Positions 21,827 through 31,399 are shown, counted from the stretch's first letter. The stretch is 40,559 bases of DNA from Sedimenticola sp. (GCA_027026755.1 JALVNE010000116.1:1-40559); one strand, 5' to 3'. Made by a program: numbers and translations. Notes: generated by a model not told the origin, from the sequence alone.

Positions 21827-22705
21827 ATGCAGCCACCGCGATTCAAGGACAAGCTCATCACCGCCCTGTTGAAGATGCTCCCCCAGCATCTGCTGGCCGC
21901 TGGCATATACCGCATCACCCGGGTCGAATGGGAGCCCTTCAAGAACATGCTCATCCACGAAGCCATCTCCCGCTATGCCGTGGACATGTTCGATGCAGAG
22001 GAGCCGCTGCCTGCCGGCTACCCCAGTTTCAATGCTTTTTTCACCCGGGCGCTGAAAGCCGATGCCCGCCCCATTGCCCAGCAGGCCGATGCGGTGGTGT
22101 CTCCCTGCGATGGAAAGGTCAGCCAGGTGGGTTACGCCAACAACGACCGGCTGATCCAGGCCAAGGGCCATGACTTCGATCTGCTGTCCCTGCTGGGGGG
22201 CGACCAGGATCTGGTGGAAATCTTCGCGGACGGCGCCTATTCCACCATCTATCTTTCCCCCAGGGATTACCACCGGGTGCACATGCCCCTCAGGGGCAAA
22301 TTGAGAGGCATGATTTTCATTCCCGGAAAGCTCTTCAGCGTGAGCGACGCCACGGCACAACTGGTTCCCGGCCTGTACGCCCGCAATGAGCGGCTCATCT
22401 GCGGCTTCGACACCATCGCCGGCCCCATGTTGATCATCATGGTCGGCGCCATCTTCGTCGGCAGCATGGAAACCGTGTGGGCCGGTGAAGTACGGGGCTC
22501 CGGCAAAGGCCCCAGCAAATGGCTCTACGAAGGCGAGGAACAGATCACTCTGGAGAAAGGGGAGGAAATGGGGCGTTTCAACATGGGTTCCACGGTCATC
22601 ACCCTGTTCGGCAAGGACAGTGTGGAATGGGACAAGGCCTTCAGCCCCGGCGTGCGCGTGCGCATGGGGCAGCGTATCGGCAAGGTCAGGCATTTTTCAA
22701 ACTAA
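21827..22705 (+). CDS. psd: Phosphatidylserine decarboxylase proenzyme
   Basis: Makes phosphatidylethanolamine at the inner membrane. The 292-residue proenzyme would self-cleave at Gly254-Ser255 (FNMGST), with Ser255 becoming the pyruvoyl group. Asp95 (SPCDG) and His149/His152 (RDYHRVHMP) complete the self-processing and catalytic set. The ATG at 21827 is 5 bp after the preceding stop. The 3' end overlaps the convergent epmA by 20 bp. Confidence 0.97.
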   Translation: MQPPRFKDKLITALLKMLPQHLLAAGIYRITRVEWEPFKNMLIHEAISRYAVDMFDAEEPLPAGYPSFNAFFTRALKADARPIAQQADAVVSPCDGKVSQVGYANNDRLIQAKGHDFDLLSLLGGDQDLVEIFADGAYSTIYLSPRDYHRVHMPLRGKLRGMIFIPGKLFSVSDATAQLVPGLYARNERLICGFDTIAGPMLIIMVGAIFVGSMETVWAGEVRGSGKGPSKWLYEGEEQITLEKGEEMGRFNMGSTVITLFGKDSVEWDKAFSPGVRVRMGQRIGKVRHFSN

Positions 22706-23627
22706 AGCTCAAGACGTCGTCCAGACAGGACGCATGCAGCTTCAGCATGAGCAGGCGATCCAGCCCCAGGGCCACGCCGGCGCAATCGGGTAGACCGGCC
22801 TCCAGGGCGGCCAGCAGGTTCTCATCCAGGGGAAGGCGACGCTGCCCCTTGCTTTCCCGTTCCCGGTTTTCTTCCTCGAAACGCCGGCGCTGCTCAGCCG
22901 CATCCGTGAGTTCGTGGAACCCATTGGCCAGCTCCACCCCATGCAAATACAGCTCGAAACGGCTGGCAAAGCGGCTGTCATTGGGGTTCAGACGCGCCAG
23001 GGAGGCCTGACTGGCTGGATAATCATGAACGAAGGTCAGTCTTTCCCTCCCCAGGCGCGGTTCGATGACCAGGCTCATGAACAGATCCAGCCAGTCATCC
23101 CTGCCGGTCACTCCTTGCACCGCCAGTCCTTGCTGTGCGGCCAGGGCGCGCAGTTCGGCCAGGTCTGCCTCCAGGGGATGAATGCCGAGATGCTCACGGA
23201 AAAGATCCACATAGGTGATCTTCTCCATGCTCAGCGGTTCTTCCAGACAGGCCCTCACCAGGTCTGCCACTTCATCCATGAGCTGGTGGTGATCGAAGCC
23301 TGGACGATACCATTCCAGCAGGGTGAACTCGGTGTTGTGGCGTGGGCCGTATTCGCCATCGCGAAACACCTGGGCAAGCTGGTAGATGGGCCCGCTGCCT
23401 GCCGCCAGCAGGCGTTTCATGGGAAACTCGGGGGAGGTTTGCAGATAGAGATCCAGCCCTTGGGGGTACGCCGGCCCCGTATAGCGGGTTCGCAGGGGCT
23501 CGATGGCGGGGTCCGTGCCTGCCGCCCGGCTGAGCACCGGCGTGCAGACTTCCATCACGCCCAGCGCGTCGAAAAAGCCCCGCACCCGGCGCAGCAGTTG
23601 CGCGCGGGCCCGGAGCCTGTCAAACAT
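22686..23627 (-). CDS. epmA: EF-P lysine lysyltransferase EpmA (PoxA/GenX)
   Basis: A class II lysyl-tRNA synthetase paralogue that attaches (R)-beta-lysine to EF-P. 313 aa from the ATG at 23627. Class II motifs are seen (VMEVCTPVLS, then YLQTSPEFPMKRLL, VFRDGEYGPRHNTEFTLLEWY, and the C-terminal GVALGLDRLLML). It lacks the N-terminal anticodon-binding domain of true LysRS, as expected. A longer in-frame extension upstream is only the shadow of efp. It is 5 bp downstream of efp, so the enzyme and its substrate are co-expressed. Confidence 0.96.
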   Translation of the reverse strand: MFDRLRARAQLLRRVRGFFDALGVMEVCTPVLSRAAGTDPAIEPLRTRYTGPAYPQGLDLYLQTSPEFPMKRLLAAGSGPIYQLAQVFRDGEYGPRHNTEFTLLEWYRPGFDHHQLMDEVADLVRACLEEPLSMEKITYVDLFREHLGIHPLEADLAELRALAAQQGLAVQGVTGRDDWLDLFMSLVIEPRLGRERLTFVHDYPASQASLARLNPNDSRFASRFELYLHGVELANGFHELTDAAEQRRRFEEENRERESKGQRRLPLDENLLAALEAGLPDCAGVALGLDRLLMLKLHASCLDDVLSFSLKNA

Positions 23628-23632
23628 GGGAA

Positions 23633-24202
23633 TCAATCCTTGGCGCGGCTGATGTATTCGCCCTTGCGGGTGTCCACCTTGATCTTCTCGCCGATCTGCA
23701 CGAACAGGGGCACGCGCACCACGGCGCCGGTTTCCAGGGTGGCCGGCTTGCCGCCGCCCCCGGACGTGTCGCCCTTGAGCCCGGGGTCGGTATCGGTGAT
23801 CTCCAGCACCACGAAGTTCGGCGCTTCCACCAGGATGGGCTGGTTGTTCCACAGGGTCACGTTGCACACATCCTGATCCTTGATCCACTTCACCGCGTCG
23901 CCCATGGCCTGGGCGTCGGCCTGGTATTGCTCGAAACTCTCGTTGTCCATGAAGTACCAGTACTCGCCGTCGTTGTACAGATATTGCAGATCCCTGTCCA
24001 TGACATCGGCGGCTTCCACGGATTCGCCGGACTTGAAGGTCTTCTCCAGCACCCGCCCGGTCTTCAGATTGCGCAGTTTCACCCGGTTGAACGCCTGCCC
24101 CTTGCCGGGTTTGACGAATTCGTTTTCGATGATCACGCAGGGATCGCCATCCAGAAGCAGCTTGAGCCCGCCACGAAATTCGTTTGTACTATAGGTTGCC
24201 AT
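23633..24202 (-). CDS. efp: Translation elongation factor P
   Basis: 189 aa, relieves ribosome stalling at polyproline. The start is ATG 24202 ([12 protein letters not shown]). The modified residue is Lys34 in KPGKGQAF, matching the beta-lysylation type, and both modifying enzymes EpmA and EpmB are adjacent. The three-domain architecture is complete, ending [14 protein letters not shown]. It diverges from epmB across 57 bp. Confidence 0.98.
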   Translation of the reverse strand: MATYSTNEFRGGLKLLLDGDPCVIIENEFVKPGKGQAFNRVKLRNLKTGRVLEKTFKSGESVEAADVMDRDLQYLYNDGEYWYFMDNESFEQYQADAQAMGDAVKWIKDQDVCNVTLWNNQPILVEAPNFVVLEITDTDPGLKGDTSGGGGKPATLETGAVVRVPLFVQIGEKIKVDTRKGEYISRAKD

Positions 24203-24259
24203 GTTTTCCTCGTCCTGTACCACTGGAGCCGCGGGAACACCCCTGCCCCGACTGAAAAA

Positions 24260-25288
24260 ATGCCTATGATACCTCTTTCCGCCGCAACCTTGAAAACCGA
24301 AAGCTGGCAACGGCAGCTGGCCAATGCTTTCAATCGGGTGGAAGACCTGCTGAGCTACCTGGAACTTGGCGATCAGCTGGAGCCGTCCATGAAGGCTGCG
24401 AGCCGCGCCTTCGGTTTCCGCGTCACCCGCTTCTTCGCCTCGCTGATGGAAAAGGGGAACGTGGACGATCCCCTGCTGCGCCAGGTCCTGCCCCTGGGCG
24501 CCGAACTGGAGGATACCCCTGGTTTCAGCACAGACCCGCTTGCCGACCAGGCTTCCCACCAGGGCAACGGGTTGCTGCACAAGTACCATGGACGCGCACT
24601 GCTCATCACCACGGGCGCCTGTGCCATCAACTGCCGCTACTGTTTTCGCCGCCACTTTCCCTATGCGGATCACCAGGCTACTCCCAGCCACTGGCAGCCT
24701 CTGCTGCAGCAGTTGCAACAGCATACGGACATCAGCGAGGTGATTCTCAGTGGCGGCGATCCCCTGAGCCTGGGCAATACAAGACTCGGAGCCCTGATCG
24801 AACAGCTGCAACAGATTCCCCATCTGAAACGCCTGCGCATCCATAGCCGCCTGCCCGTGGTGCTGCCCCAGCGGCTGGACCAGGGGCTTGCCCGAATACT
24901 GGGCCACTGCAGACTGCCCATGAGTCTGGTGCTGCACATCAACCATCCGGGAGAGATCAGCACGGAACTGATCCGGGCACTGGGGCCCCTGCGCCGCCAG
25001 GGCGTCATCCTCCTGAACCAGGCCGTGCTCCTGCATAGCGTGAACGATTCCGTCGGAATCCAGGTCCGCCTTGCCGAAGAACTGTTCCAGGCCGGCGTGC
25101 TGCCCTACTACCTTCACCAGCTGGACCGGGTGCGGGGAGCGGCCCATTTCGCGGTGGAGGACGAACAGGCAGCAGCACTGCACCAGGCCATGCAGGCCAG
25201 GCTCCCCGGCTATCTTCTGCCCCGGCTGGTGCGGGAAGTACCGGGTGCGCACAGCAAACTTGCGCTGTCCATGTCACAAAACGAATAA
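24260..25288 (+). CDS. epmB: EF-P (R)-beta-lysine mutase EpmB
   Basis: Radical SAM lysine 2,3-aminomutase-like enzyme supplying (R)-beta-lysine for EF-P. 342 aa, with the cluster motif CAINCRYC (Cys121, Cys125, Cys128) in [17 protein letters not shown], then ILSGGDPL and a PLP-lysine region ([16 protein letters not shown]). Tandem starts ATG 24260 and ATG 24266 cannot be distinguished. It is shorter than lysine 2,3-aminomutases of metabolism and is placed beside efp, which supports EpmB. Confidence 0.96.
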   Translation: MPMIPLSAATLKTESWQRQLANAFNRVEDLLSYLELGDQLEPSMKAASRAFGFRVTRFFASLMEKGNVDDPLLRQVLPLGAELEDTPGFSTDPLADQASHQGNGLLHKYHGRALLITTGACAINCRYCFRRHFPYADHQATPSHWQPLLQQLQQHTDISEVILSGGDPLSLGNTRLGALIEQLQQIPHLKRLRIHSRLPVVLPQRLDQGLARILGHCRLPMSLVLHINHPGEISTELIRALGPLRRQGVILLNQAVLLHSVNDSVGIQVRLAEELFQAGVLPYYLHQLDRVRGAAHFAVEDEQAAALHQAMQARLPGYLLPRLVREVPGAHSKLALSMSQNE

Positions 25289-25733
25289 CCCGTTCCTCCG
25301 CTGGAATTTGCTGGCCAGCTTGCGCCAAAACGGCTGCGGATTCACAGGGGCCTGCGGACTGAAAACAATATTTCTTTGCGAATCAGCAAGTTACCAATAT
25401 ATGCCCGCAATCCTTAAACCCCGTGGCCTGCCCCCAGCCTTCCCGATATCAGGTAAGAATTCGATTCCAACTGTTGATTTCATATATAATTTATCGGCTC
25501 TGGTGCTTGGAATAAAAGCGTTTTTGCGCGATATTTAATATTATTGATTTCCCTCATCCTGTACCTTACAAGAACCGGGAATTCCCGGGCGACCCGGAAA
25601 TCAATGGTTCAGACTGCTGGGGGAGCAGGCCGAACTGCAGGTTTACGGTATTTTCCCTTGCGAACCATCTGACCAGCCATGGGAGGCCAAGCGTGCGCCA
25701 GGAGCTGTTTCAGGGAAAAGGAAAACAAATACA
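25289..25733. other. Gene-free 445-bp stretch before the c-di-GMP module
   Basis: AT-richer than the surroundings. It has a TATAAT box at 25485-25490 without a good -35, and a perfect palindrome CCGGGAATTCCCGG at 25575-25588. The frame of the following gene stays open back to about 25548 and reads protein-like (WFRLLGEQAELQVYGIFP), but has no ATG, GTG or TTG there. No RNA gene was recognised. Confidence 0.4.
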
Positions 25734-27605
25734 ATGGCCGATAACAGACAAAATGACAACAACAAGCAGCCGCGTGTGGAGCTGTCCATCCCGGATCAGG
25801 CAGAAGCGCCTGACGACAGCTTCCTGCTGAGCCCGCGGGAGGTCAAGCGTTGGGCCGAACAGCTTCCCGTGGCCAACATAGGGGAAACGGCGCGCCAGGT
25901 TTACAAGACCCTGGCGACCTTCAACCGCATCAAGATCCCGACACTGGTGCGCGCGGAAATCATCGAGCTGTTCCGGGAACCCGTCCGCTACATCAATACC
26001 AATATCACCAAACATTACCTGAACGTCGGTTTCCCCCTTTCACCAAAATCCAAGAAAGCCGCTCAGCTGGCCACGGAACTGTGCAACGAGATTGCCATTT
26101 CCTACAAGATTCTGTTTCTCGAACAGGTGCTGGGCGAGGAAAAGAATTTCAACCAGAAGCTGGTGATCGTGGCGGCCCAGCGCGCCCTGCAGTACCTGAA
26201 GCAGCGCATGTTTCACAACCTGCTGATCTACCGTGATTACCAGCCGGGGCTGTGGCGTGAAGCCCATTATCTGTATGCCTGGGCGTCGCAGAATCATGTA
26301 CACCAGATAGGGGTGAAGGAGAGCAGCAGGTTCCTGTGGCGCCGCAAGAGCGTGCAGAGCATTGAGGACGTGTACAAGGACATGGTGCTCATCGCCACCA
26401 CCAGTCCCTATCGGCTCACACAGAACCAGCTGCGCCTGCTGCACGACAAGCTGCAGGAATGGGACAAATACACGGAAATCGGCCTGGTTGGTGACATGGA
26501 CAAGCACAGCGCCGGCATCTTTTATCTCAACCTGTGGTCGGATGAGCCACCGCAGAAATCCATCAGCCCCGCCCAGCGCAACGACAGCCGCTACCGCGCT
26601 TTCGACCTGAATGGCGTGCTGTCCCGCGCCCGGGAAGAATACGAGGAGGCGGAATGGGAATCCCCCGCCCGCCTGAGTTATAACCCGCAACATCTGTCCC
26701 GTTCCCTGCTCACTTCCCTGATCAGAGGATGGAACAAATCCCTGGAGCGCAAGTTCGCGCGCAACAATCTGCAGCATGAACTGTATGCCATCGTCGGTCT
26801 CAGCAACCTGCTCTACCTGTTGGAGCAGAACATGGAAACGGGGCAGGACGACCAGCCGGACAAGACGACGCAGGGAACAAGCACCATACCCACCAGCCAC
26901 CTGACCTGGAACGACAGCGTGTTCAGCACCCTGGCCATCGTCTCCCCCATCAACAGCCTGGGCGGGGATTCGATATTCGCCGACTCCTCATCCAGCCTGA
27001 CGGCCAGCACCCTGCTGGGAGCCCCTGTGGAGATGGAGCCTGTCAGCCTGTTCGAAACCATGAAGCGCGATCCCAACGCGGCCTTTTCCGTGCTCACCTA
27101 CAACGAGAGCGTGGAGGGTTACTGCCTGGGTTGGAAGAACTCCTATCCCATGAAAGTCCGGGTAGGCGACATCCTGGGTATCCGCTCGCCAAAGAATCCC
27201 GACGAATACAGTGTCGCCGTGACCCGCTGGCTGAAGGACAAAGAAGAAGATCAGTTGTACCTGGGCATCCAGGTCCTGGCCTCCAGCTGTTCTCCCATCA
27301 CCATCACGCCGGGAGCAAAGGCCTCCTCCAATCGCCAGAACCAGTATCGCTGCCTGCTCCTGTCCAGCAACGGCATCGACAGCGAACGGCAGGGCATCCT
27401 CACCAATACCCGCGCCTTCGAACTGAACACAATCATGACCATGGTCACAGAATTTGGTGAGCACCAGATCAAATTGACCAAATGGGTAGAGTCGAACAAC
27501 AATTTCATCCACTATTATTTCACTTACGTGGAAGAGAAAAAGACGTCACGGAAACACTCCGGTGACCCAGCAGACGACTTCCAGGATCTTTGGAATGACC
27601 TTTAG
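25734..27605 (+). CDS. Cytosolic protein with PilZ-like NxSxxG motif (c-di-GMP effector candidate)
   Basis: 623 aa, family not firmly recognised. The first 380 residues are helical and soluble (LSPREVKRWAEQLPVANIGE, AQRALQYLKQRMFHNLL). A low-complexity linker (about 380-420) is followed by a beta-rich C-terminal domain in which N457-E-S-V-E-G462 matches the PilZ [D/N]xSxxG signature, followed by YCLGWKNSYPMKVRVGDILGI. The usual RxxxR switch is not obvious. No signal peptide or TM segment. AAAAGGAAAA precedes the ATG. It is directly upstream of a FimX-like c-di-GMP protein, which supports a role in c-di-GMP signalling, possibly type IV pili; this is inference. Confidence 0.65.
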   Translation: MADNRQNDNNKQPRVELSIPDQAEAPDDSFLLSPREVKRWAEQLPVANIGETARQVYKTLATFNRIKIPTLVRAEIIELFREPVRYINTNITKHYLNVGFPLSPKSKKAAQLATELCNEIAISYKILFLEQVLGEEKNFNQKLVIVAAQRALQYLKQRMFHNLLIYRDYQPGLWREAHYLYAWASQNHVHQIGVKESSRFLWRRKSVQSIEDVYKDMVLIATTSPYRLTQNQLRLLHDKLQEWDKYTEIGLVGDMDKHSAGIFYLNLWSDEPPQKSISPAQRNDSRYRAFDLNGVLSRAREEYEEAEWESPARLSYNPQHLSRSLLTSLIRGWNKSLERKFARNNLQHELYAIVGLSNLLYLLEQNMETGQDDQPDKTTQGTSTIPTSHLTWNDSVFSTLAIVSPINSLGGDSIFADSSSSLTASTLLGAPVEMEPVSLFETMKRDPNAAFSVLTYNESVEGYCLGWKNSYPMKVRVGDILGIRSPKNPDEYSVAVTRWLKDKEEDQLYLGIQVLASSCSPITITPGAKASSNRQNQYRCLLLSSNGIDSERQGILTNTRAFELNTIMTMVTEFGEHQIKLTKWVESNNNFIHYYFTYVEEKKTSRKHSGDPADDFQDLWNDL

Positions 27606-27765
27606 CAGGATGTTGAAAAAGTCCCTCCATGGCCTTTTTCAACCACGGAAGCGGAAAAAGCGGTTTCCCGCTTCCTTCATTTTCAATGGCTACAGCCATC
27701 GAAAACGGTGGCACATCCTTGTGTCATACCCAGGCTGTCGAAAAACGGTGTTTTTCAACAGCCTG
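27606..27765. repeat. Multi-hairpin structured repeat, copy A
   Basis: Fills the gap between the PilZ-like and FimX-like genes. It holds four successive hairpins: GTTGAAAAAG/CTTTTTCAAC (27612-27643), GGAAGCGG/CCGCTTCC (27647-27675), a TTTTCAATGGCT/AGCCATCGAAAA stem, and CAGGCTGTCGAAAAAC/GTTTTTCAACAGCCTG (27731-27765). Read on the minus strand it aligns with copy B at 38251-38417. Confidence 0.7.
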
Positions 27766-27797
27766 TTAGAAATTCAGCATAACCCAGGATCAAGTTT

Positions 27798-29900
27798 ATG
27801 AGCACGAACGCGGAAAGAATCATCCAGATCGTTACACCCCTGAGTGACATCGTGGAACTCCTGGTGCTTGGATGTTCCATCGACGATGCCAACATCTATT
27901 CCCAGACCCTGCGGAATTCGGGCATGGCGGTACATCTGAGCACCGCCTACACACCCGACGAACTCGATGCCCTGATGCAGAACCTGGACGCCGATGTGGT
28001 GCTGGTGAATACTGACGCCGAAGAGATCGATTTCACCACCGCCATCCGCCAGATCCGGGAAGTCTCTCCCTTGGCTGCCTTCATCCTGCTTTCCGACAAC
28101 CCGGAGGAAGAGCTGTTCTTTGCCGCCGAAACCCGCGCCCAGGACATCATCGAGCGAAATGATCACGCCCACCTGATATACGTGGTGAATCGCGAGCAGC
28201 AGAACATGATCACCAAGAAAAAGCTGCTGGCGGTAACCCAGGAGCTGAAGGAAACCAAGCAACGTTACGAAACCCTCACCGAAACCGCCCGGGACGCCAT
28301 TGCCTATATTCACCAGGGCATGCACGTCTATGCCAACCCTGCCTACGTCTCCCTGTTCGGCTTCAACAATGCCGATGAACTGGAAGGCCTGCCCTTCATG
28401 GATCTCATTGCCAGCGACGACCGCCTCAAGTTCAAGCCGGTACTGCACAAGCTGGACGAAGAACATACCGCAGAGCAGCTGGAGATCAACTGTGTGACCA
28501 ACGAGGGCAAGAATCTTTCCGTCATCATGGATTTCGCCCCCTCGACCATCGATGGGGAAGACTGCACCCAGGTCATCATCCGCAGCCAGGCATCGGACAT
28601 GGATATCGAGCAACGCCTTGCGGAGCTGGCCAACTATGACACGGATACCGGGCTGTACAACCGCAAGTATTTCAATGAACGTCTGGAAGAGCAGTTTGCC
28701 AAAGCCGCCGAAACCGGCCAGCGGCTGAGCATGATTCTGCTCAACATCGCCAATTTCTCCGACATCAAGGCGGATATGAGCCTGGATGCCAGCGAAACCG
28801 TACTCAAGGACGTGACCCGCATACTCAACGAAACCACTTACGATACGGACTTGGTGGCCCGCTTCGGCGAACACGAGTTTGCCATTCTGTGCACCCCGGA
28901 TACCAAGGCGGAATCCCTTGCCAAGCGCCTTGTCCACGCCCTCGACGAACATACCTTCGAAGAAGACGGTGACCGGATCACACCGAAGTTCGTGTTTGGC
29001 ATTTCCCATTCGGACGCACCACCGGCAAAAAGCGCCACGGACCTGATCTCCCACGCGGTGAAGGCCTGGAAACAGGGACTGGCCGACGGCAGCACCATCG
29101 TCTCCTTCCACAGTGGCGGCCAGCGGGCAGAGGAGCAGGCGGCCGGAAACGACTCCATGGTGGAGAAGATCGATCAGGCGCTGGCCAACGATCGTTTTCA
29201 CCTGGTGTACCAGCCTGTGGTCAGTCTGCACGGCAACAGCCGTGAAGACTATGCCGTCTATGTGCGCATGCTGGATGAAGACGACCGGGAGATGCTGCCC
29301 GAAGAATTCCTGAGTGATGCCATCCGCTCCGAACGCATGGCGGAAATCGACCGTTGGGTGATTCGCAACGCCATCCGGGAAGTTGCCAGCCACCGGGCCA
29401 ATGGCCACAAACTCAACTTCATGATCACCCTGTCAGCAGCAGGCATAGAGGACGATTCCCTGTTACTGTGGATCTGCGACTGCCTGAGGGAATTCAAGGC
29501 CAAGGGGGCCTGGCTGGCCTTTGCCGTGGCCCACAACGACGTCATCGCACACCTGGAGAAGATGGAGCAGCTGGCGGAAGGCCTGCGCAAGATCAACTGC
29601 CGTATCACCCTGACGCATTTCCCCTTCGAGCAGGAAGCGGTGAACGTGGTTCGTCACCTGAATTCCGACATGGTCTGTTTCACGCCGGAGATCTCCGGCA
29701 AACTGTCCAAGGACAAGGAGCAGCAGGAACTGCTCCAGGACTACAACGACCAGCTACACAAGGAGAAGGTGAAGACCATCGTCACCCATATCGAAGAAGC
29801 CGCCCAACTCACCCTTCTGTGGAACGTGGGCGTGGATTTCATCCAGGGCAACTTCATCCAGAAACCCGTGGACACCATTATCTACGACGCGGAGTTGTAA
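27798..29900 (+). CDS. FimX-like REC-PAS-GGDEF-EAL protein with degenerate active sites
   Basis: 700 aa, the same length and domain order as P. aeruginosa FimX (691 aa): receiver-like domain (about 15-140), PAS (about 155-265), GGDEF (about 285-430) and EAL (about 445-700). The GGDEF motif is GEHEF (357-361) and the EAL motif is AVY (486-488, in DYAVYVRM), so neither cyclase nor phosphodiesterase activity is likely. FimX of this kind acts as a high-affinity c-di-GMP receptor controlling type IV pilus assembly. The receiver lacks a clear phospho-Asp signature. AGGA precedes ATG 27798. It is downstream of the PilZ-like gene, separated by the hairpin repeat. Confidence 0.85.
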   Translation: MSTNAERIIQIVTPLSDIVELLVLGCSIDDANIYSQTLRNSGMAVHLSTAYTPDELDALMQNLDADVVLVNTDAEEIDFTTAIRQIREVSPLAAFILLSDNPEEELFFAAETRAQDIIERNDHAHLIYVVNREQQNMITKKKLLAVTQELKETKQRYETLTETARDAIAYIHQGMHVYANPAYVSLFGFNNADELEGLPFMDLIASDDRLKFKPVLHKLDEEHTAEQLEINCVTNEGKNLSVIMDFAPSTIDGEDCTQVIIRSQASDMDIEQRLAELANYDTDTGLYNRKYFNERLEEQFAKAAETGQRLSMILLNIANFSDIKADMSLDASETVLKDVTRILNETTYDTDLVARFGEHEFAILCTPDTKAESLAKRLVHALDEHTFEEDGDRITPKFVFGISHSDAPPAKSATDLISHAVKAWKQGLADGSTIVSFHSGGQRAEEQAAGNDSMVEKIDQALANDRFHLVYQPVVSLHGNSREDYAVYVRMLDEDDREMLPEEFLSDAIRSERMAEIDRWVIRNAIREVASHRANGHKLNFMITLSAAGIEDDSLLLWICDCLREFKAKGAWLAFAVAHNDVIAHLEKMEQLAEGLRKINCRITLTHFPFEQEAVNVVRHLNSDMVCFTPEISGKLSKDKEQQELLQDYNDQLHKEKVKTIVTHIEEAAQLTLLWNVGVDFIQGNFIQKPVDTIIYDAEL

Positions 29901-29906
29901 ACAGGC

Positions 29907-30833
29907 TCAGCCCTTGTTGGCCACCCCGTGGGGCACATGACCCGCAGGCACGAACTGGGCCGCCGATTTCACATGATGGGTCTGGTCGTCGAAGAAGATG
30001 TCCGCGTGGAATGCCTTGAGGAAGGCGCTCTTGTCCATGCCTCCCAGGAACAGGGCCTCGTCGATACGGATACCCCAGGTACGCAATGTGCGAATCACCC
30101 GCTCGTGGGCGGGCGCGCCCCGCGCTGTCACCAGTGCCGTGCGAATGGGCGCCGTACCTTCCGGCGCCATGGACTGCAGCTGATGCAAGACTTCCAGAAA
30201 GCGGCGGAAAGGCCCGGCTTCCAGGGGACGTTTGGCGGCGGCTTTCTCACTGGCCTCGAAAGCTTCCAGTCCCTGCTGCCGAAAGACTTTCTCCGCCTCG
30301 TCGGAAAACAGCACCGCGTCACCGTCAAAGGCGATACGCAGCTGGTCGATCCCATCATCCCGAACCGGCGCAAGCTCGTCGGCTGGCGCAACAGGCGCAA
30401 TGGTCGCTGCTGCCACACCCGCTTTCAGGGCCCGGGCAACATCCTCGGAATCGGCGGACAGAAACAGGTGGGCATCCAGAACCGAAGCATATTCAAAAGG
30501 ACTGCGGCCACCAGTGAACGCGGCACGGGTAATGTCCAGGCCATGATGTTCGATGGAATTGAACACCCGCAAACCGGTATCCGCGCTGTTGCGTGACAAC
30601 AACACCACTTCCACCTTGATGCGCCCCTCGAACAGATTATTCAGATTCAGCAGTTTCCTCACCAGAGAAAAGGCGACACCCGGCTTGAGGATATCCTCCT
30701 CGTGCCGGATCTGGTACTCGTAGTAGGCGTCCACGCCCTGCTCTTCGAATACCCGGTGAGACTCATCCAGGTCGAAAAGGGCACGGGAGGAGATGGCAAC
30801 GACCAGAGTCGGCCGGGATTCGATCACACCCAC
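29907..30833 (-). CDS. 5'-nucleotidase (PF06189 type)
   Basis: 308 aa, resembling the cytosolic 5'-nucleotidase family related to vertebrate NT5C1: LVVAISSRALFDLDESHRVFEEQG at the N-terminus (split here as SSRALFDLDE and HRVFEEQG), VVLLSRNSADTGLRVFNSI, AFTGGRSPFEYA, LRIAFDGDAVLFSDEAE and FFDDQTHHV, all characteristic HAD-like elements. It would dephosphorylate nucleoside monophosphates in the cytosol. It starts 3 bp after the coiled-coil membrane gene, so the two are co-transcribed. Convergent with the FimX-like gene. Confidence 0.87.
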   Translation of the reverse strand: MGVIESRPTLVVAISSRALFDLDESHRVFEEQGVDAYYEYQIRHEEDILKPGVAFSLVRKLLNLNNLFEGRIKVEVVLLSRNSADTGLRVFNSIEHHGLDITRAAFTGGRSPFEYASVLDAHLFLSADSEDVARALKAGVAAATIAPVAPADELAPVRDDGIDQLRIAFDGDAVLFSDEAEKVFRQQGLEAFEASEKAAAKRPLEAGPFRRFLEVLHQLQSMAPEGTAPIRTALVTARGAPAHERVIRTLRTWGIRIDEALFLGGMDKSAFLKAFHADIFFDDQTHHVKSAAQFVPAGHVPHGVANKG

Positions 30834-30835
30834 GG

Positions 30836-31348
30836 CTACCAGGGCATGAAACTGTTCATGAAAGACAAGGGGCGGCCAACATTGCGATTCAGCCTCGACA
30901 TGTCATGCTGCATTCCCTGGGTGGCAAAAGTCATGGCCCGGGTGGAGGCATTCAGCGACTTCATGGATTCCTCCATGGATTCCATGCTGGCCAGGATGGG
31001 TTGCAGGGTTCCCATCTTGTGCTCCATGGAATCCAGGCTGACGGTCATGGTGCGGATGTTGGTGGTCATCTGCCCCATGTTCTCGGACATGCTCTGCATA
31101 TTGCTGGACAGCACGGACATATGAGTATCCACACTGATGACCATGTAATGCATGTCGCCCGCCAGGCGATAGATGAGGAAAAATCCATAGGCGGCCAGCA
31201 CCACGAAAGCGAACATGGAGGGATAGATGATCAGTTCCCAGCGCCGGGCGCTGGTTTCGAAGACTTCGGACAGGCGAGTGATACCTTCCTGGTCAGCCAC
31301 CTGTTGCTTGTCTTCTTCCCGGGAGTTCAATGTTGCCACCATAAACAA
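30836..31348 (-). CDS. Single-TM coiled-coil membrane protein
   Basis: 170 aa, not recognised. A cytosolic N-terminus of about 38 residues leads to one TM helix (about 41-61, YPSMFAFVVLAAYGFFLIY). A long Met/Ser-rich heptad region follows (about 70-150: MSVLSSNMQSMSENMGQMTTNIRTM in part; MEHKMGTLQPILASMESM), suggesting a periplasmic coiled coil. The start may be ATG 31348 or ATG 31342. The gene lies between a ParA-like ATPase and a nucleotidase; similar single-TM coiled-coil proteins accompany ParA/MinD-type positioning genes, but the role here is unknown. Confidence 0.7.
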   Translation of the reverse strand: MFMVATLNSREEDKQQVADQEGITRLSEVFETSARRWELIIYPSMFAFVVLAAYGFFLIYRLAGDMHYMVISVDTHMSVLSSNMQSMSENMGQMTTNIRTMTVSLDSMEHKMGTLQPILASMESMEESMKSLNASTRAMTFATQGMQHDMSRLNRNVGRPLSFMNSFMPW

Positions 31349-31399
31349 AGCCTGTCCCGATCAATACCGGATAATGAACGCAGATCAGGATCTATACTG

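Noticed and set aside
23628..23888. 87-residue N-terminal extension of EpmA
   Set aside because: It is an out-of-frame reading of efp; EpmA homologues begin at the ATG at 23627.
24203..25252. Long N-terminal extension of the efp frame on the minus strand
   Set aside because: It is antisense to epmB; EF-P starts at the ATG at 24202, giving the normal length of about 189 aa.
27774..29408. 544-codon minus-strand frame opposite the FimX-like gene
   Set aside because: The plus-strand product has four recognisable domains; the antisense frame has none.
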